Assembly: GCF_014349155.1 (NCBI RefSeq)
Contig: NZ_JACSIT010000141.1
Location: 122,919 to 186,918, forward strand
Length of the DNA: 64,000 nucleotides
Direction: 5' to 3'
From: Neolewinella lacunae
Lineage (GTDB): Bacteria > Bacteroidota > Bacteroidia > Chitinophagales > Saprospiraceae
In this document: positions 1 to 9,006 of the stretch, piece after piece
Position numbering within the stretch: the first letter of the stretch is position 1
Layout of the letters: every line of letters begins with the position of its first letter
Position numbers and translations under genes: made by a program
Notes under the pieces: generated by a model
Databases searched by the model: none
Told to the model about the DNA's origin: nothing
What the model saw: the letters and a program-made list of their open reading frames with translations, nothing else

Positions 1-271
1 GTACGTCGCCACCGCCCGCCGTGATATGGCATTCACACATGGCACAAGTGCCGCCGCCGCCACAGGCGGAGGGCAGGAAGACGCTGTTGTCCGAAAGAAC
101 GGAGAGCAGCGAGCTGCCGGGCTGCACGAGGAGGGGTTTTTCGGTATCGCCGTTGACGATGATCTTCACCTGCCCCTGGGGTACCAGGCGCTTGCGGGCC
201 ACCAGAAGGATGGAGATAAGAGCCAGTACGACAGCGGTAAAAATCACTACCGCGAGAATAATCGTTTGCAT
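1..271 (-). CDS. nqrF: Na+-translocating NADH:quinone reductase subunit F (partial, N-terminus only)
   Basis: This is the first 90 codons of NqrF, the NADH-oxidising subunit that carries a 2Fe-2S cluster and FAD; the rest lies beyond the window edge. The ATG complement is at 269-271 and the protein begins MQTIILAVVIFTAVVLALIS, a single N-terminal membrane anchor as in known NqrF. A ferredoxin-type cluster motif follows, with cysteines spaced C-x5-C-x2-C in CGGGGTCAMC, around residues 70-79. It is the last gene of nqrABCDEF, about 200 nt downstream of nqrE on the same strand. Only the anchor and part of the ferredoxin domain can be judged. Confidence 0.93.
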   Translation of the reverse strand, partial: MQTIILAVVIFTAVVLALISILLVARKRLVPQGQVKIIVNGDTEKPLLVQPGSSLLSVLSDNSVFLPSACGGGGTCAMCECHITAGGGDV

Positions 272-428
272 CTTATTAGAAGATTTATAGTTCCCGAACC
301 ATCCAATGGAGAAGGTCCGTGTTTTTTGTTTACTGCTAAAAGAGGGTTTGGGGCCGACTGTTTAGCGATCTGTATAAAAATAAAGCGACAATAACCGAAG
401 GAAAGCAGGGACGAAAGCATCAATCCCC

Positions 429-468
429 TTTAATCCTTTAATCCTTTACCCCCTTATTCCTTTAATCC
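429..468. repeat. Short TTTAATCC repeat between nqrE and nqrF
   Basis: The unit TTTAATCC occurs at 429-436, 437-444 and 461-468 with degenerate units between. On the transcribed (minus) strand this is a purine-rich GGATTAAA tract just after the nqrE stop codon. Function unknown; it could be a slippage-prone simple repeat. Confidence 0.6.
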
Positions 469-469
469 C

Positions 470-1078
470 TTACTTAGCGGGGCTCCAGCCACCGAACACC
501 GCCGGGTCGATACCGGAGAGGCTCAGGAAAGCCAGGCCCATCAGGCCCGTCAGCAGGAAGGCCATCCCCAGGCCGCGCAGGGCGGGCGGAACATTGCTGT
601 AGCGGATCCGCTCCCGGATGGCAGCAATGGCAATGATGGCCAGGAACCAGCCGAAGCCACCACCGAGGCCAAAGGCAACCGATTCGCCCAGGTTGTACTC
701 CCGGCTTACCATGAAAAGGCTTCCGCCCAGGATGGCACAGTTAACCGTGATGAGCGGCAAGAAGATACCGAGGGCGGCGTAGAGGCCGGGGCTGAACTTC
801 TCCACCACCATTTCCACCAGCTGCACCATTGAAGCGATAACGGCAATGAAAATGATGAAGCGCAGGAACTCCAGCTCAAAATTTACCAGCAGGTACTCAT
901 TGATCAACCAGTTGATCGGCATCGTAATGCCCAGTACAAAGATGACCGCCAAGCCCAGACCAAAGGCCGTGGAAAGCGACTTAGACACCGCCAGGAAGGA
1001 ACACATGCCCAGGAAGTAAGCCAGGATCATGTTCTCAATGAAGGCCGACTTAATGAAGATATTAATGAAATCACCCAT
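470..1078 (-). CDS. nqrE: Na+-translocating NADH:quinone reductase subunit E
   Basis: NqrE is an integral membrane subunit of the Na+ pump and, with NqrD, forms a pseudo-symmetric pair. The 202-residue protein starting MGDFINIFIKSAFIENMIL has the family's six hydrophobic segments. It includes SAFIENMILAYFLGMCSFLA near the N-terminus and AVNCAILGG-like VNCAILGGSLF in the middle, which carry the two conserved cysteines that hold an intramembrane iron site in this family. The open frame extends further upstream, but ATG at 1078 matches the usual NqrE start. It lies about 80 nt downstream of nqrD in a six-gene operon. Confidence 0.95.
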   Translation of the reverse strand: MGDFINIFIKSAFIENMILAYFLGMCSFLAVSKSLSTAFGLGLAVIFVLGITMPINWLINEYLLVNFELEFLRFIIFIAVIASMVQLVEMVVEKFSPGLYAALGIFLPLITVNCAILGGSLFMVSREYNLGESVAFGLGGGFGWFLAIIAIAAIRERIRYSNVPPALRGLGMAFLLTGLMGLAFLSLSGIDPAVFGGWSPAK

Positions 1079-1159
1079 GGGGGATAGAATTGTAGTAATG
1101 GAGTAAGATGGAGCAAGCAACGGTGCCCGGCCCTGGGCCCGGCACGTCTGGTACTGCAC

Positions 1160-1885
1160 CTAGGAAATGTCCACCAGCTTGGGGTTACGCGCCCGCTGCC
1201 ACCAGATCATCACGGCAATCACGAACATGGCCGCAACCGACATCACCATCAGGTTATTATTGGCGTACCAGCCGAAGAAAGTATTGCCCCACTGCCCGGT
1301 CGTGGCCGTATCAATCAGGTAGTTTTCGCCGGGGCCAATAATCTGGATGGCAATGGGACTGCCCGCAAAAAGGCTGCCTTTACCGAAAAGCTCCCGTACG
1401 AAACCAACGGCCACCAGGATCAGTCCGTAGCCCAGTCCGTTGCCAATGCCATCCAGGAAAGAACGCCAGGGCTTGTTGGCCATGGCGAAAGCTTCCAGAC
1501 GGCCCATCACGATACAGTTGGTGATGATCAGGCCAATGTAGACCGAAAGTTGCTTGTAAATGGGGAAGTTCACCGCCTTGAGCGCCTCGTTCACCAGGGT
1601 CACCAGCGTAGCAATGATGACCAGCTGCACGATCAGACGTACGGCTTTGGGGATGGTGTTGCGCAGCAGCGAAGTGACCAGGTTGGAAGCCGCCGTAACG
1701 AACACTACGGCAACGGCCATTACCAGCGAAGGGTAGACCAATGACGTTACCGCCAGCGCCGAACAAACGCCCAGGACCTGCACGGTGATCGGGTTGTTGT
1801 CCAGCAACGGATCACGCAGCAGTGCCTTCTCTTTTTTCCCGAACAAGGGCTCTTGCTCGGCTACTTTTGCTTTGGTGGTTGACAT
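1160..1885 (-). CDS. nqrD: Na+-translocating NADH:quinone reductase subunit D
   Basis: This 241-residue integral membrane subunit is paralogous to NqrE. A short charged N-terminus, MSTTKAKVAEQEPLFGKKEK, is followed by RDPLLDNNPITVQVLGVCSALAV, typical of NqrD. The central YIGLIITNCIVMGRLEAFAM contains the conserved membrane cysteine and NCIVMGR motif. Six hydrophobic segments are visible. The C-terminus WWQRARNPKLVDIS is hydrophilic. It sits between nqrC (39 nt upstream) and nqrE. Confidence 0.96.
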   Translation of the reverse strand: MSTTKAKVAEQEPLFGKKEKALLRDPLLDNNPITVQVLGVCSALAVTSLVYPSLVMAVAVVFVTAASNLVTSLLRNTIPKAVRLIVQLVIIATLVTLVNEALKAVNFPIYKQLSVYIGLIITNCIVMGRLEAFAMANKPWRSFLDGIGNGLGYGLILVAVGFVRELFGKGSLFAGSPIAIQIIGPGENYLIDTATTGQWGNTFFGWYANNNLMVMSVAAMFVIAVMIWWQRARNPKLVDIS

Positions 1886-1924
1886 ATGCTATTGTTTGGG
1901 GAATGCCGCCGCAGCGGGCCACAT

Positions 1925-2653
1925 TTATTTTTTGGAGGCACCGTCGGCCTCTTCCATGTAGGGTTGGTAAGCCTGCAGGCCTTCGTAGAGCATCTTCGAA
2001 ACGCCGTCGGCCGTCACCGTAGCGCCGCTCAGGCCATCTACTTCGTGCTCCTTATCGATGGCGCCGCCCTTGCGGACGTTTACGGAGACGTACTTATCGC
2101 CGTCGTAGATCTTCTTGCCTACAAACTGGGCTTTCCAGCTGGCGTTGTCCTTGATCTCGGCACCGAGGCCCGGGGTCTCGCCGGCGTGGTCGAAGGAAAC
2201 ACCGGCCACGGTATTCAGGTCTTCCTCCAGGGCGATATTGCCCCAGATCGCGTCCCAGAGACCGCTGCCGCGTACACTGAAGATATAGAAAGCTTTGCCA
2301 TCCAGGCTCACCTCGTACACCGGGTACACGCGCTCGGCTTCGGGCTTTTTGCGCTCTTTGGCCATGTCGACCTCAATGGCTTTCATGCCTTCCACCTTTT
2401 CTCCGGTTGCGGTTACGACGGCTTGCTCCACCTGCTTATCGAAGATATCGAGCACCTCCTGATCGCTCAGGGAGGCAACCGATTTTCCCGCTTGCTCCAG
2501 GGGCTTGGCAATGGCTTCCAGGATCTGCCGCTTGTTGAAAATGTCTTCGTTCTTCTTGGCAATCGGTCCGAGCAGTACCGTGGAGCCAGCCAGGGCCAGG
2601 GCTACCAGAATGGTCATGATCAAGCCGAAAGTGTAGATATAGCGCGTATTCAT
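1925..2653 (-). CDS. nqrC: Na+-translocating NADH:quinone reductase subunit C
   Basis: NqrC is a 242-residue subunit with one N-terminal membrane helix (TFGLIMTILVALALAGSTVLL) and a periplasmic FMN-binding domain. The motif SGATVT near residue 212 is the family flavinylation site, where the threonine carries FMN through a phosphoester bond. The upstream part with EAIAKPLEQAG and the FMN-domain segment GLGAEIKDNASWK fit the family. About 190 nt separate it from nqrB, and that gap contains an inverted pair of the dispersed 18-bp repeat. Confidence 0.96.
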   Translation of the reverse strand: MNTRYIYTFGLIMTILVALALAGSTVLLGPIAKKNEDIFNKRQILEAIAKPLEQAGKSVASLSDQEVLDIFDKQVEQAVVTATGEKVEGMKAIEVDMAKERKKPEAERVYPVYEVSLDGKAFYIFSVRGSGLWDAIWGNIALEEDLNTVAGVSFDHAGETPGLGAEIKDNASWKAQFVGKKIYDGDKYVSVNVRKGGAIDKEHEVDGLSGATVTADGVSKMLYEGLQAYQPYMEEADGASKK

Positions 2654-2680
2654 ACTAAATACTTTGAAATGCTTTGATTT

Positions 2681-2785
2681 GGGCGCGCCCGCAGGTACGG
2701 TGAAGGTCTTTTGAGCCGGGGGAGGAACTCAGCTGGCTGCTCCGCCCTTGCTTTTTAAGCTTTCCCTGCACCTGCGACCGCGCCC
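2681..2785. repeat. Inverted pair of the dispersed repeat between nqrB and nqrC (105 bp)
   Basis: A degenerate minus-orientation copy at 2681-2698 (GGGCGCGCCCGCAGGTAC) faces a plus copy at 2768-2785 (GCACCTGCGACCGCGCCC). The GGGCGC ends point outward, so the transcript could fold into a stem of about 18 bp closed over about 69 nt. It lies inside the nqr operon and might act as an intercistronic stem-loop. Two other compact pairs occur at 46640-46723 and 62258-62436. Confidence 0.75.
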
Positions 2786-2839
2786 CTGGAGAACAAACGA
2801 GGGAGACAAAAGTGGTGTCGTCTCCCCGTCGCTTGGGGC

Positions 2840-4231
2840 CTATTGGTAAGTACCGGCGTTGCCTACGGGCCGGTAATCCGAATCGCCGTTGAAAACTTTA
2901 ATGTCTCCCCGGCGGGTAATCAGTTCATCCCGTTGCTTGGCCATCGCCGAAGTGCGCTTGGCACGGCGCTTGGCGTTGGCCTGGTAGACGTAATGGTCGA
3001 TCAGGGGCGCAAAAGTGTTCATCAACAGGATGGAAAGCATCCAGCCCTCGGGGTAAGCCGGGTTCATCACGCGGATGATGAGGCCGATGAACGCAATCAG
3101 GAAGCCATAAATCCACTTACCCGTAGGCGTATCCGCACTGGAAACCGGGTCAGTAGCCATGAAGGTGATGGCAAACAGGAAGCTGCCCATCATCAACTGC
3201 CGCAGCGGGTGGATGGCCATGAATTTGAATACGCCGGGGGTGTCGGGACCCAGGTCGGCGGGAGCAATGGCGTTCATCATCAACGCCGCTACGAAGAAGC
3301 CGATGAGGCCACCAACAATCACCCGGTAGTCCGCAATGCGGGTCACCATCAGAAAGATCATCCCGATGACGATCAGCGGTACGCTCGTCTCGCCGATGGA
3401 TCCGGGGATGGTGCCCCAGAAGATTTGCCCTTCGGTGTAAACGGCCTCTACGCCAGCCCAGCCTTCCTTGGCGGCAATGCCCAGGGGAGTAGCGCCGGTG
3501 AAACCATCCACTACGGCCTGGCCGCCTTCGCCAAAGGTCGCCAGGCCCAGTCCGCTGAAAATCCAGTCAAAGGCGTGGTGTGCCCAGCCGTAGGAGGCCG
3601 CGAAGTATTCCGTGCCCACTTTTTCGATGCCGCTGATCCAGACCTCGTCTCCGGAGATCGTAGTCGGGTAAGCAAAGAAGATAAATACCCGGGCCAGCAA
3701 GGCGACGTTCCAGATGTTCATGCCCGTACCCCCGAAGGCTTCCTTACCCAGCACTACGGCGAAGGCAATGGCCACCGCCAGCCACACCAACGGAATATCC
3801 GGCGGCATGATAAGGGGAATGAGGGCACCGGAAACGAGGAAGCCCTCCTCAACGGAGTGCCCCTTGCGGGCCGCGTAAAAGAACTCAATGCCCAGGCCCA
3901 CCACGTGGGTTACCACGAAAATGGGGAGCACCTGGATGAGGCCGTAAACTACCTTAAGCAGAAAGCCTTCCAACAGGCCGGTGTGCTCACCGATGGCAAC
4001 GAAGTGCTGGTGGCCAATGTTCCAGGTGCCGAAAACGTACAGCAACTGGAGGGCCAGGACGACGTGCACCATGAGGCGCTTGAGGTCCATCCCGTCTTTG
4101 ATGTGCACGCCGCCTTTGGTGACGGTGGGGGGCTGGAAGAGGAAGGTATAGAATGCGTCGTAAGTCGTGTGGGCCAGCTTGTTGTTGTGGTCCGGTTCAA
4201 ACTTTTTGACGAAGTCGTGAAGTGCTTTCAT
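2840..4231 (-). CDS. nqrB: Na+-translocating NADH:quinone reductase subunit B
   Basis: NqrB (463 residues) is the large membrane subunit that carries covalent FMN and riboflavin and forms part of the Na+ path. The sequence KFEPDHNNKLAHTTYDAFYTFLFQPP at the start and GTGMNIWNVALLARVFIFFAYP are hallmark stretches. The motif DGFTGATPLG around residue 240 is the flavinylation site. About ten hydrophobic segments are visible. The C-terminus with DHYVYQANAKRRAKRTSAMAK is basic, and an extension of about 30 residues follows it. It lies about 55 nt downstream of nqrA. Confidence 0.96.
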   Translation of the reverse strand: MKALHDFVKKFEPDHNNKLAHTTYDAFYTFLFQPPTVTKGGVHIKDGMDLKRLMVHVVLALQLLYVFGTWNIGHQHFVAIGEHTGLLEGFLLKVVYGLIQVLPIFVVTHVVGLGIEFFYAARKGHSVEEGFLVSGALIPLIMPPDIPLVWLAVAIAFAVVLGKEAFGGTGMNIWNVALLARVFIFFAYPTTISGDEVWISGIEKVGTEYFAASYGWAHHAFDWIFSGLGLATFGEGGQAVVDGFTGATPLGIAAKEGWAGVEAVYTEGQIFWGTIPGSIGETSVPLIVIGMIFLMVTRIADYRVIVGGLIGFFVAALMMNAIAPADLGPDTPGVFKFMAIHPLRQLMMGSFLFAITFMATDPVSSADTPTGKWIYGFLIAFIGLIIRVMNPAYPEGWMLSILLMNTFAPLIDHYVYQANAKRRAKRTSAMAKQRDELITRRGDIKVFNGDSDYRPVGNAGTYQ

Positions 4232-4285
4232 GTTGCTATGCTAGCTGGTAAGGCAACTGCCGGGGTGGAGCTGCCGGTTTTTTGT

Positions 4286-5902
4286 TTATCCCTGTTGCAT
4301 CATCGTGGTGAGGCCATCGCGCAGGATGGTTTGCAGGGGCTGCTTGGATACGCAGACAAATTCGGCCAGGGCCACGTCTTCCTCAACGAGTTCGTAGATG
4401 CCCAACCCTTCCATCGCCTCGAAGTCATTGATCATAATGGCCTTCATGAGTTGCTGGGTGTAGATGTCCATCGGCATCACCTGTTCGTAGTCGTTGTTGA
4501 CCACAAAGGCGCGGCGTTCGCCGTGGGTATTGGTGGTAGCCGCGAACTTGCTGAAGGTGGGGATGGTGGGAGAAATGGAAGCGCGGGCTTTCAGCGGCAA
4601 GAGCCAGCCGAACAGCTCGGGTTGATCGCCTTCGGCCAATACAGTGACCTGGCGATCAAAAAAGCCCAGGAAGCCTTCCGTTCCTACGGCGCTGCCCGTC
4701 AGTACGTCTCCGCTCAGAACGCGGACGTTGGTGAGGGTTTCGCCTTTGAGCAATTCGCCGAGGTTGGCACCGGCGTGGGTGGCCACGTGGCGGGGGGTGG
4801 CAAGTTCGGCACCGGCCAGGGCTACAACCCGCTGGGTGGTGTAGCGGCCGTGGAGGAACAACTCGCCGATGGTCAGTACGGCATTAACGTCGAGGGTCCA
4901 GACGGTATCTGCGCCAACGCCGGCGGGGTGGATGTGGTGGATCTGTACGCCAACGTTACCAGCGGGGTGGGGACCACGGAAGTAGCGCTTCTCGGCGTGG
5001 ACAATGGAGGCGTAGGGGCTGGCAGTGTCGCCGCGGCCGTCGAGGCCGAGGTAGACCAGGCCGTCGGTTAGCCGGTTGAGTACGTCGATGCCCGCCTGAA
5101 ACGCTGCCTTCCGGCCAGCGATGGCCAGGGCACTGTCTGCGGCCAGCGGTGCGGTATCAAAGGTGGAGACGAAGATGTCGCGGGGGACGAGGTCGGGGTC
5201 GGCCACCACGTTGTAGGGGCGCTGGCGGATGCCCGGCCACGCGCCACTTTCGAGGAGGAATTCTACCAGCTCGCTGCGGCTGGCGTTGGCGGCCGGCACC
5301 GTGTAGGCGCGGCTTACCTGGTTGTTGTCGGCCAGAATTACGATCGCGTCAATGGCCCGCTTCAGGCCCCGCTTGATCTCGATCACCTCCCCACTGACGG
5401 GAGCGGCGAACTTGATGCGGTCGAGTTGCTTATCGTAAAAGACCGTATCGCCGGCTTTCACCGTATCGCCTACCTCCACCGTAACCTTGGGGATGGGCAT
5501 GAGGCCAACAAAATCGGGGGGCATGATGGCGAAGCGGGTGGCCTTCGTTTGGGTATCCACGTTGGTGGAGGCGGCACCTTCCAGTGGGATATCGTACCCC
5601 TTGCGAAGGGTGTAAACGTGCTCCTTATCCAAAAAGCCAGGCTTCTTGCTCGAAAACAGTTCGTTGATCCGGGGGTACAGGCCCATGTTGGCCTTTTCAC
5701 CGTTGATGCCAGACTGGTTGGACTCGATGACCATGAAGTTATCGGCCACGCTGACGACGATGAAAAAGAAGATCAACAGTGCCAGGCCCGCAAGGCCGTA
5801 GAACAGCAGGTTACCTCCGCTGGCAGCTGCCTGGGATTGGAGGGTGAAGTTGGCCAACAGCAGCAGGAAAAGTCCGCCCGTCAGTTGCTTGATGGATCTC
5901 AT
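4286..5902 (-). CDS. nqrA: Na+-translocating NADH:quinone reductase subunit A with N-terminal membrane anchor
   Basis: Residues from about 95 on match NqrA: HVYTLRKGYDIPLEGAAS corresponds to the usual start region, followed by VGDTVKAGDTVFYDK (lipoyl-like barrel) and GPHPAGNVGVQIHHIHPAG. Family members are usually about 446 residues and soluble, whereas this one is 538. The extra N-terminus has two hydrophobic segments (about residues 8-25 and 31-53), then a 40-residue linker. With two crossings, or a cleaved signal plus one anchor, the NqrA domain would stay in the cytoplasm where it belongs. No stop or frameshift interrupts the frame. First gene of the nqr operon; ATG at 5902. Confidence 0.93.
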   Translation of the reverse strand: MRSIKQLTGGLFLLLLANFTLQSQAAASGGNLLFYGLAGLALLIFFFIVVSVADNFMVIESNQSGINGEKANMGLYPRINELFSSKKPGFLDKEHVYTLRKGYDIPLEGAASTNVDTQTKATRFAIMPPDFVGLMPIPKVTVEVGDTVKAGDTVFYDKQLDRIKFAAPVSGEVIEIKRGLKRAIDAIVILADNNQVSRAYTVPAANASRSELVEFLLESGAWPGIRQRPYNVVADPDLVPRDIFVSTFDTAPLAADSALAIAGRKAAFQAGIDVLNRLTDGLVYLGLDGRGDTASPYASIVHAEKRYFRGPHPAGNVGVQIHHIHPAGVGADTVWTLDVNAVLTIGELFLHGRYTTQRVVALAGAELATPRHVATHAGANLGELLKGETLTNVRVLSGDVLTGSAVGTEGFLGFFDRQVTVLAEGDQPELFGWLLPLKARASISPTIPTFSKFAATTNTHGERRAFVVNNDYEQVMPMDIYTQQLMKAIMINDFEAMEGLGIYELVEEDVALAEFVCVSKQPLQTILRDGLTTMMQQG

Positions 5903-5999
5903 ACGCGGAAATGCGTTAAATCTAAGGTAAGTAGCCGCAACCGGCTGGTTTCAAGGTAAAAACAAAGCAGTGGAAAACTACCCCATTTGAACTTTCGCG

Positions 6000-6030
6000 C
6001 AAAGTTACGACAACGATACGTACTAAGCCA
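6000..6030 (-). promoter_or_regulatory. Putative nqr operon promoter
   Basis: On the minus strand TAACTTTG (6007 to 6000) fits the Bacteroidota -7 consensus TAnnTTTG. A weak -33 box TGG (consensus TTG) lies 20 nt upstream. A second candidate -7, TACCTTAG at 5929-5922, with TTG 22 nt upstream, lies closer to the nqrA start, so two promoters are possible. Confidence 0.45.
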
Positions 6031-6118
6031 GAAACTAAATTCCATGTTTAAGAGCACGTCTTATTTAGATTTAATCTGCTTAGCGATGGAAAATGATTAG
6101 CGGAAGGCGGAGTGGCAC

Positions 6119-6772
6119 TCATCGTGGGCCCACGTGCGGCTTGGATGCGCCGAATTCCACCATCTCGATGTCGTCCATGGTATTCTCGAACCAGATCAGG
6201 GGGGCGGGATTTTTATCGCCCGTGCAGGTGTCGCACTTAAAGAACAGATAGTACAGTTGCCAATATGCGCCCACCCGGTGGCGGAGTTGGGCCAGGCGTT
6301 CTTCGCTTTCGGTGAGGCGCTGGTAGAGGTGGGCGAGTCGCCAGCAGTAGTAAGCTTCGTCGTGTAGTTCCACTACCTCCAGCAGGAGCTGATCGTCGGT
6401 GTACCTGGCCAGGAAGTTGCGGGCGTAGATCGAGTGGTGGCGAGACCAATCGCGGGGCGAGCCCTTGTGTTCGATGTGTTTGAAGGTATCGTGCACCCAG
6501 CAGATGATGCGGAGTTTGCGGCGGGTGGCGGCGTCAATGGGCAGCCGATCGATGTTGGCATTGACTTCCAGGATGTGGGCCATGATGGTGCCCTCGGGAT
6601 GGCCAAACCGGGGGACGCCCCAAACGAGGCCCCGGCAAAACTCGGCGTCCTTGAGAAAGCTGGCTTCCAGCGGGGTCTCCGGTTGAAGGGCATCGTATAG
6701 TTCGGCGGAAGTCAAAACGCTGGGAGGTCTTTTCTTGGGCTTGAAGGGACGGTAATGGTAGAAGCCTGGCAC
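6119..6772 (-). CDS. HD-domain-like protein (putative metal-dependent phosphohydrolase)
   Basis: Function is not recognised with certainty. The protein shows an HD-superfamily-like pattern: GHPEGTIMAHILEVNANIDRL, then CWVHDTFKHIEHKG (HD pair), HHSIYARNFLARY and VVELHDEAYYCWR (another HD). These would supply the histidines and aspartates of a metal site. The C-terminus has CDTC. The frame is open to an ATG at 6946, but that extension is Arg/Pro-rich, looks non-coding and would leave only 18 bp to the divergent protease gene. I prefer the GTG at 6772 (MPGFYHYRPFKPKKRPP, 217 residues). The start is uncertain. Confidence 0.62.
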   Translation of the reverse strand: MPGFYHYRPFKPKKRPPSVLTSAELYDALQPETPLEASFLKDAEFCRGLVWGVPRFGHPEGTIMAHILEVNANIDRLPIDAATRRKLRIICWVHDTFKHIEHKGSPRDWSRHHSIYARNFLARYTDDQLLLEVVELHDEAYYCWRLAHLYQRLTESEERLAQLRHRVGAYWQLYYLFFKCDTCTGDKNPAPLIWFENTMDDIEMVEFGASKPHVGPR

Positions 6773-6964
6773 GGAGGGGAGGTTGGGGCCTCCTCTTGTT
6801 GCGCGCCTACTCCAGGCGAAAATAAGCGCCCGGAGGCAAAGGTAAGGGGTGGCGTAAGAATTCGCATCCGGCGGGACGGCCCATCTTCGGCGGGGGGGGT
6901 GTGGCCCGTGTTTTGCAACCCTGCTCGCGTTCTGCTGGTTAGCCATTATTACAACGTAAATGAT

Positions 6965-8140
6965 ATGGGCAAATTTCCGCAGTTCTTTACAGCGGCCCTG
7001 GGGGGTGGTGTGGTGGCCGCAACGGTAGTCTTGGCCGTCTTGTACCTCGTGGGCCTGCCCGCCCCGGCTCCTTCACCGTTCCCTGCACCTGCGGCCGCGC
7101 CCGTCTGGAACGCCAGCTCCGTACCCAGCTACCGCGTCAGCTACCCCAGTGCTGAGTCGCAAGTGGCTCCCGTTGACCTCCGCCGCGCCGCTCGCCTGGC
7201 CACGCCCACCGTGGTCCACATCACCGCCCAAAACAACAACGGCAGCGGCCGCGAGAACGTCAAAGCCCTGTTTGACCGGGAAAACAACCCGGAGTTTCGC
7301 GGCGGCGAAGGCTCGGGGGTGGTGTACAACGCCGAGGGTTACATCATCACCAACCACCACGTGGTGGCCAACACCACCAACATTACGGTGACCCTGGCCG
7401 ACCGCCGCACCTACCCCGCCAGCCTGGTGGGGTCTGACCCAAAATCGGACCTCGCGGTTTTGCGCATCGCCGAGCGCAACCTGCCTTTTCTGGAACTGGC
7501 CGACAGCGACGCGGCCGAGCCCGGGGAATGGGTGCTGGCCGTAGGCAGCCCACTCGGCCTGGTCAGTACCGTCACCGCTGGCATCGTCAGCGCCAAAGGC
7601 CGCAGCATCAGCCTGCTCCCTGATCTGGACGCCATCGAAAGTTTCATCCAGACGGACGCTGCCGTCAACCCCGGCAACAGCGGGGGGCCCTTGGTGACTG
7701 CCGAAGGCAAACTCCTGGGCATCAACACGGCCATCGCCTCCCGCACCGGCCGTTTCCAAGGCTACAGCTTTGCCATTCCCGTAAACCTAGTGCGGCGGAT
7801 CGCCGATGACCTCATCACCTACGGCAGCTACCAACGGGCTTTCCTCGGGGTGGAAATCTCGACCCTGACCCAGCAGGACCTCCAGCGTCTGCAAATCCAC
7901 GACCGCACCGAGGGCGTAGTGGTTGACGCCATTTTCCCGGGCGGTTCGGCGGCCCGGGCGGGAATGCAGGTGGACGACGTGATCATCCGCATCGGCGAAC
8001 GCGCCATCCGGGATTTGCCCGAGCTGACCGAAATCATCGGCCGGGCCCGGGCCAACGAAACGTTAAAAGTGACCGTAGTGCGCAACGGAAAAGAACTTGC
8101 CCTCGTCGTACCCCTACTGGCCGCTCCCAATGGGGAGTGA
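6965..8140 (+). CDS. HtrA/DegP-family periplasmic serine protease
   Basis: This 391-residue protein has an N-terminal membrane segment (about residues 10-30), a low-complexity Ala/Pro linker, a trypsin-like domain and one PDZ domain. The catalytic triad is visible: His in [10 protein letters not shown], Asp in KSDLAVLRI, Ser in NPGNSGGPL. The PDZ begins near FLGVEISTL and ends at the C-terminus. A perfect copy of the dispersed 18-bp repeat (7085-7102) encodes APAAAP at residues 41-46 of the linker. The ATG at 6965 is chosen because it directly precedes the hydrophobic anchor. The next gene, lptB, starts 62 nt downstream. Confidence 0.93.
   Translation: MGKFPQFFTAALGGGVVAATVVLAVLYLVGLPAPAPSPFPAPAAAPVWNASSVPSYRVSYPSAESQVAPVDLRRAARLATPTVVHITAQNNNGSGRENVKALFDRENNPEFRGGEGSGVVYNAEGYIITNHHVVANTTNITVTLADRRTYPASLVGSDPKSDLAVLRIAERNLPFLELADSDAAEPGEWVLAVGSPLGLVSTVTAGIVSAKGRSISLLPDLDAIESFIQTDAAVNPGNSGGPLVTAEGKLLGINTAIASRTGRFQGYSFAIPVNLVRRIADDLITYGSYQRAFLGVEISTLTQQDLQRLQIHDRTEGVVVDAIFPGGSAARAGMQVDDVIIRIGERAIRDLPELTEIIGRARANETLKVTVVRNGKELALVVPLLAAPNGE
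7085..7102 (+). repeat. Dispersed 18-bp repeat, copy inside htrA
   Basis: Exact GCACCTGCGGCCGCGCCC, in frame as APAAAP in the linker between the membrane anchor and the protease domain. Confidence 0.9.
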
Positions 8141-8172
8141 GCTGTCCCCCATCTTTCCTCCGTCCTGGGGTA

Positions 8173-8180
8173 TACCTTTG
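8173..8180 (+). promoter_or_regulatory. Putative lptB promoter (-7 element)
   Basis: TACCTTTG matches TAnnTTTG and lies 22 nt before the lptB ATG. No clear TTG -33 box is seen at the usual spacing. Confidence 0.45.
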
Positions 8181-8202
8181 CAACTTCCGAAAAACCGGTA
8201 CC

Positions 8203-8943
8203 ATGCGACTTAGAAGCGATAACCTGATCAAGAAATACGGCAGCCGCACGGTAGTGAAAGGCGTCTCCATCTACGTAGAACGCGGCGAGATCGTCGGGCT
8301 GCTGGGTCCTAACGGGGCGGGCAAAACCACGACCTTTTACATGACCGTGGGCTTCATCAAGCCCAACGAAGGCCGGGTGTACCTGAACGACCAGGACATT
8401 ACGGAACTGCCCATGTACAAGCGCGCACAGCTGGGCATTGGCTACCTGCCGCAGGAGGCTTCCGTATTCCGCAAACTGAGCGTGGAGGACAACATCTCTG
8501 CCGTACTGGAAATGACCAAGCTGAGCAAAGCGGAACAAAAGGACCGCCTCGAAGGCCTGATTGAAGAGTTTCGCCTGGAAAAAGTCCGCAAAAGCAACGG
8601 CGATACGCTCTCCGGCGGGGAACGGCGGCGCACGGAAATTGCCCGTGCCCTGGCCACTGACCCCATGTTTATTCTTTTGGATGAGCCCTTTGCGGGCATC
8701 GACCCCATTGCCGTGGAAGACATTCAGTACATCGTGGCGAAACTGAAGACCAAGAACATTGGTATTCTGATAACGGACCACAACGTACAGGAAACCCTGA
8801 GCATTACCGATCGTGCCTACCTCATGTTTGAAGGCAATATCCTGAAGGCGGGCAGCGCCGAAGAGCTGGCTGCCGATGAGATGGTCCGCAAGGTCTACCT
8901 CGGCAAAAATTTCGAACTCCGTCGCAAGGTAATCGAACTATAG
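8203..8943 (+). CDS. lptB: LPS export ABC transporter ATP-binding protein
   Basis: LptB (246 residues) is the cytoplasmic ATPase that drives lipopolysaccharide extraction through LptFG. Walker A is [10 protein letters not shown], the signature motif [16 protein letters not shown] and Walker [17 protein letters not shown], with switch histidine in [10 protein letters not shown]. The Q-loop stretch [19 protein letters not shown] and the LSGGERRR signature with its arginine run are typical of LptB. I start at ATG 8203 ([18 protein letters not shown]), since the upstream 22 codons resemble untranslated leader. The partners lptFG are not in the window. Confidence 0.95.
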   Translation: MRLRSDNLIKKYGSRTVVKGVSIYVERGEIVGLLGPNGAGKTTTFYMTVGFIKPNEGRVYLNDQDITELPMYKRAQLGIGYLPQEASVFRKLSVEDNISAVLEMTKLSKAEQKDRLEGLIEEFRLEKVRKSNGDTLSGGERRRTEIARALATDPMFILLDEPFAGIDPIAVEDIQYIVAKLKTKNIGILITDHNVQETLSITDRAYLMFEGNILKAGSAEELAADEMVRKVYLGKNFELRRKVIEL

Positions 8944-8986
8944 CCTGCCTGGGCACCGGGGTGGATACCCAAGCAGGCTTGGTTTT
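8943..8986 (+). terminator. Putative terminator after lptB
   Basis: An inverted repeat pairs GCCTGC (8943-8948) plus the following TGGG with CCCAAGCAGGC (8968-8978), followed by TTGGTTTT. It begins at the lptB stop codon and separates lptB from the convergent lipoprotein gene. Confidence 0.6.
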
Positions 8987-9006
8987 AGCGCGACGCTTAC
9001 GAGGGT

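Noticed and set aside
429-468. Riboswitch or attenuator between nqrE and nqrF
   Set aside because: The tract is a simple purine repeat without paired stems.
2843-5071. Long open frame (742 codons) antisense to nqrB and nqrA
   Set aside because: It lies opposite two well-identified genes in high-GC DNA, and its translation is low-complexity and matches no family.
6773-6946. N-terminal extension of the HD-like protein to ATG 6946
   Set aside because: The extra 58 residues are Arg/Pro-rich and would leave only 18 bp for the divergent promoters.
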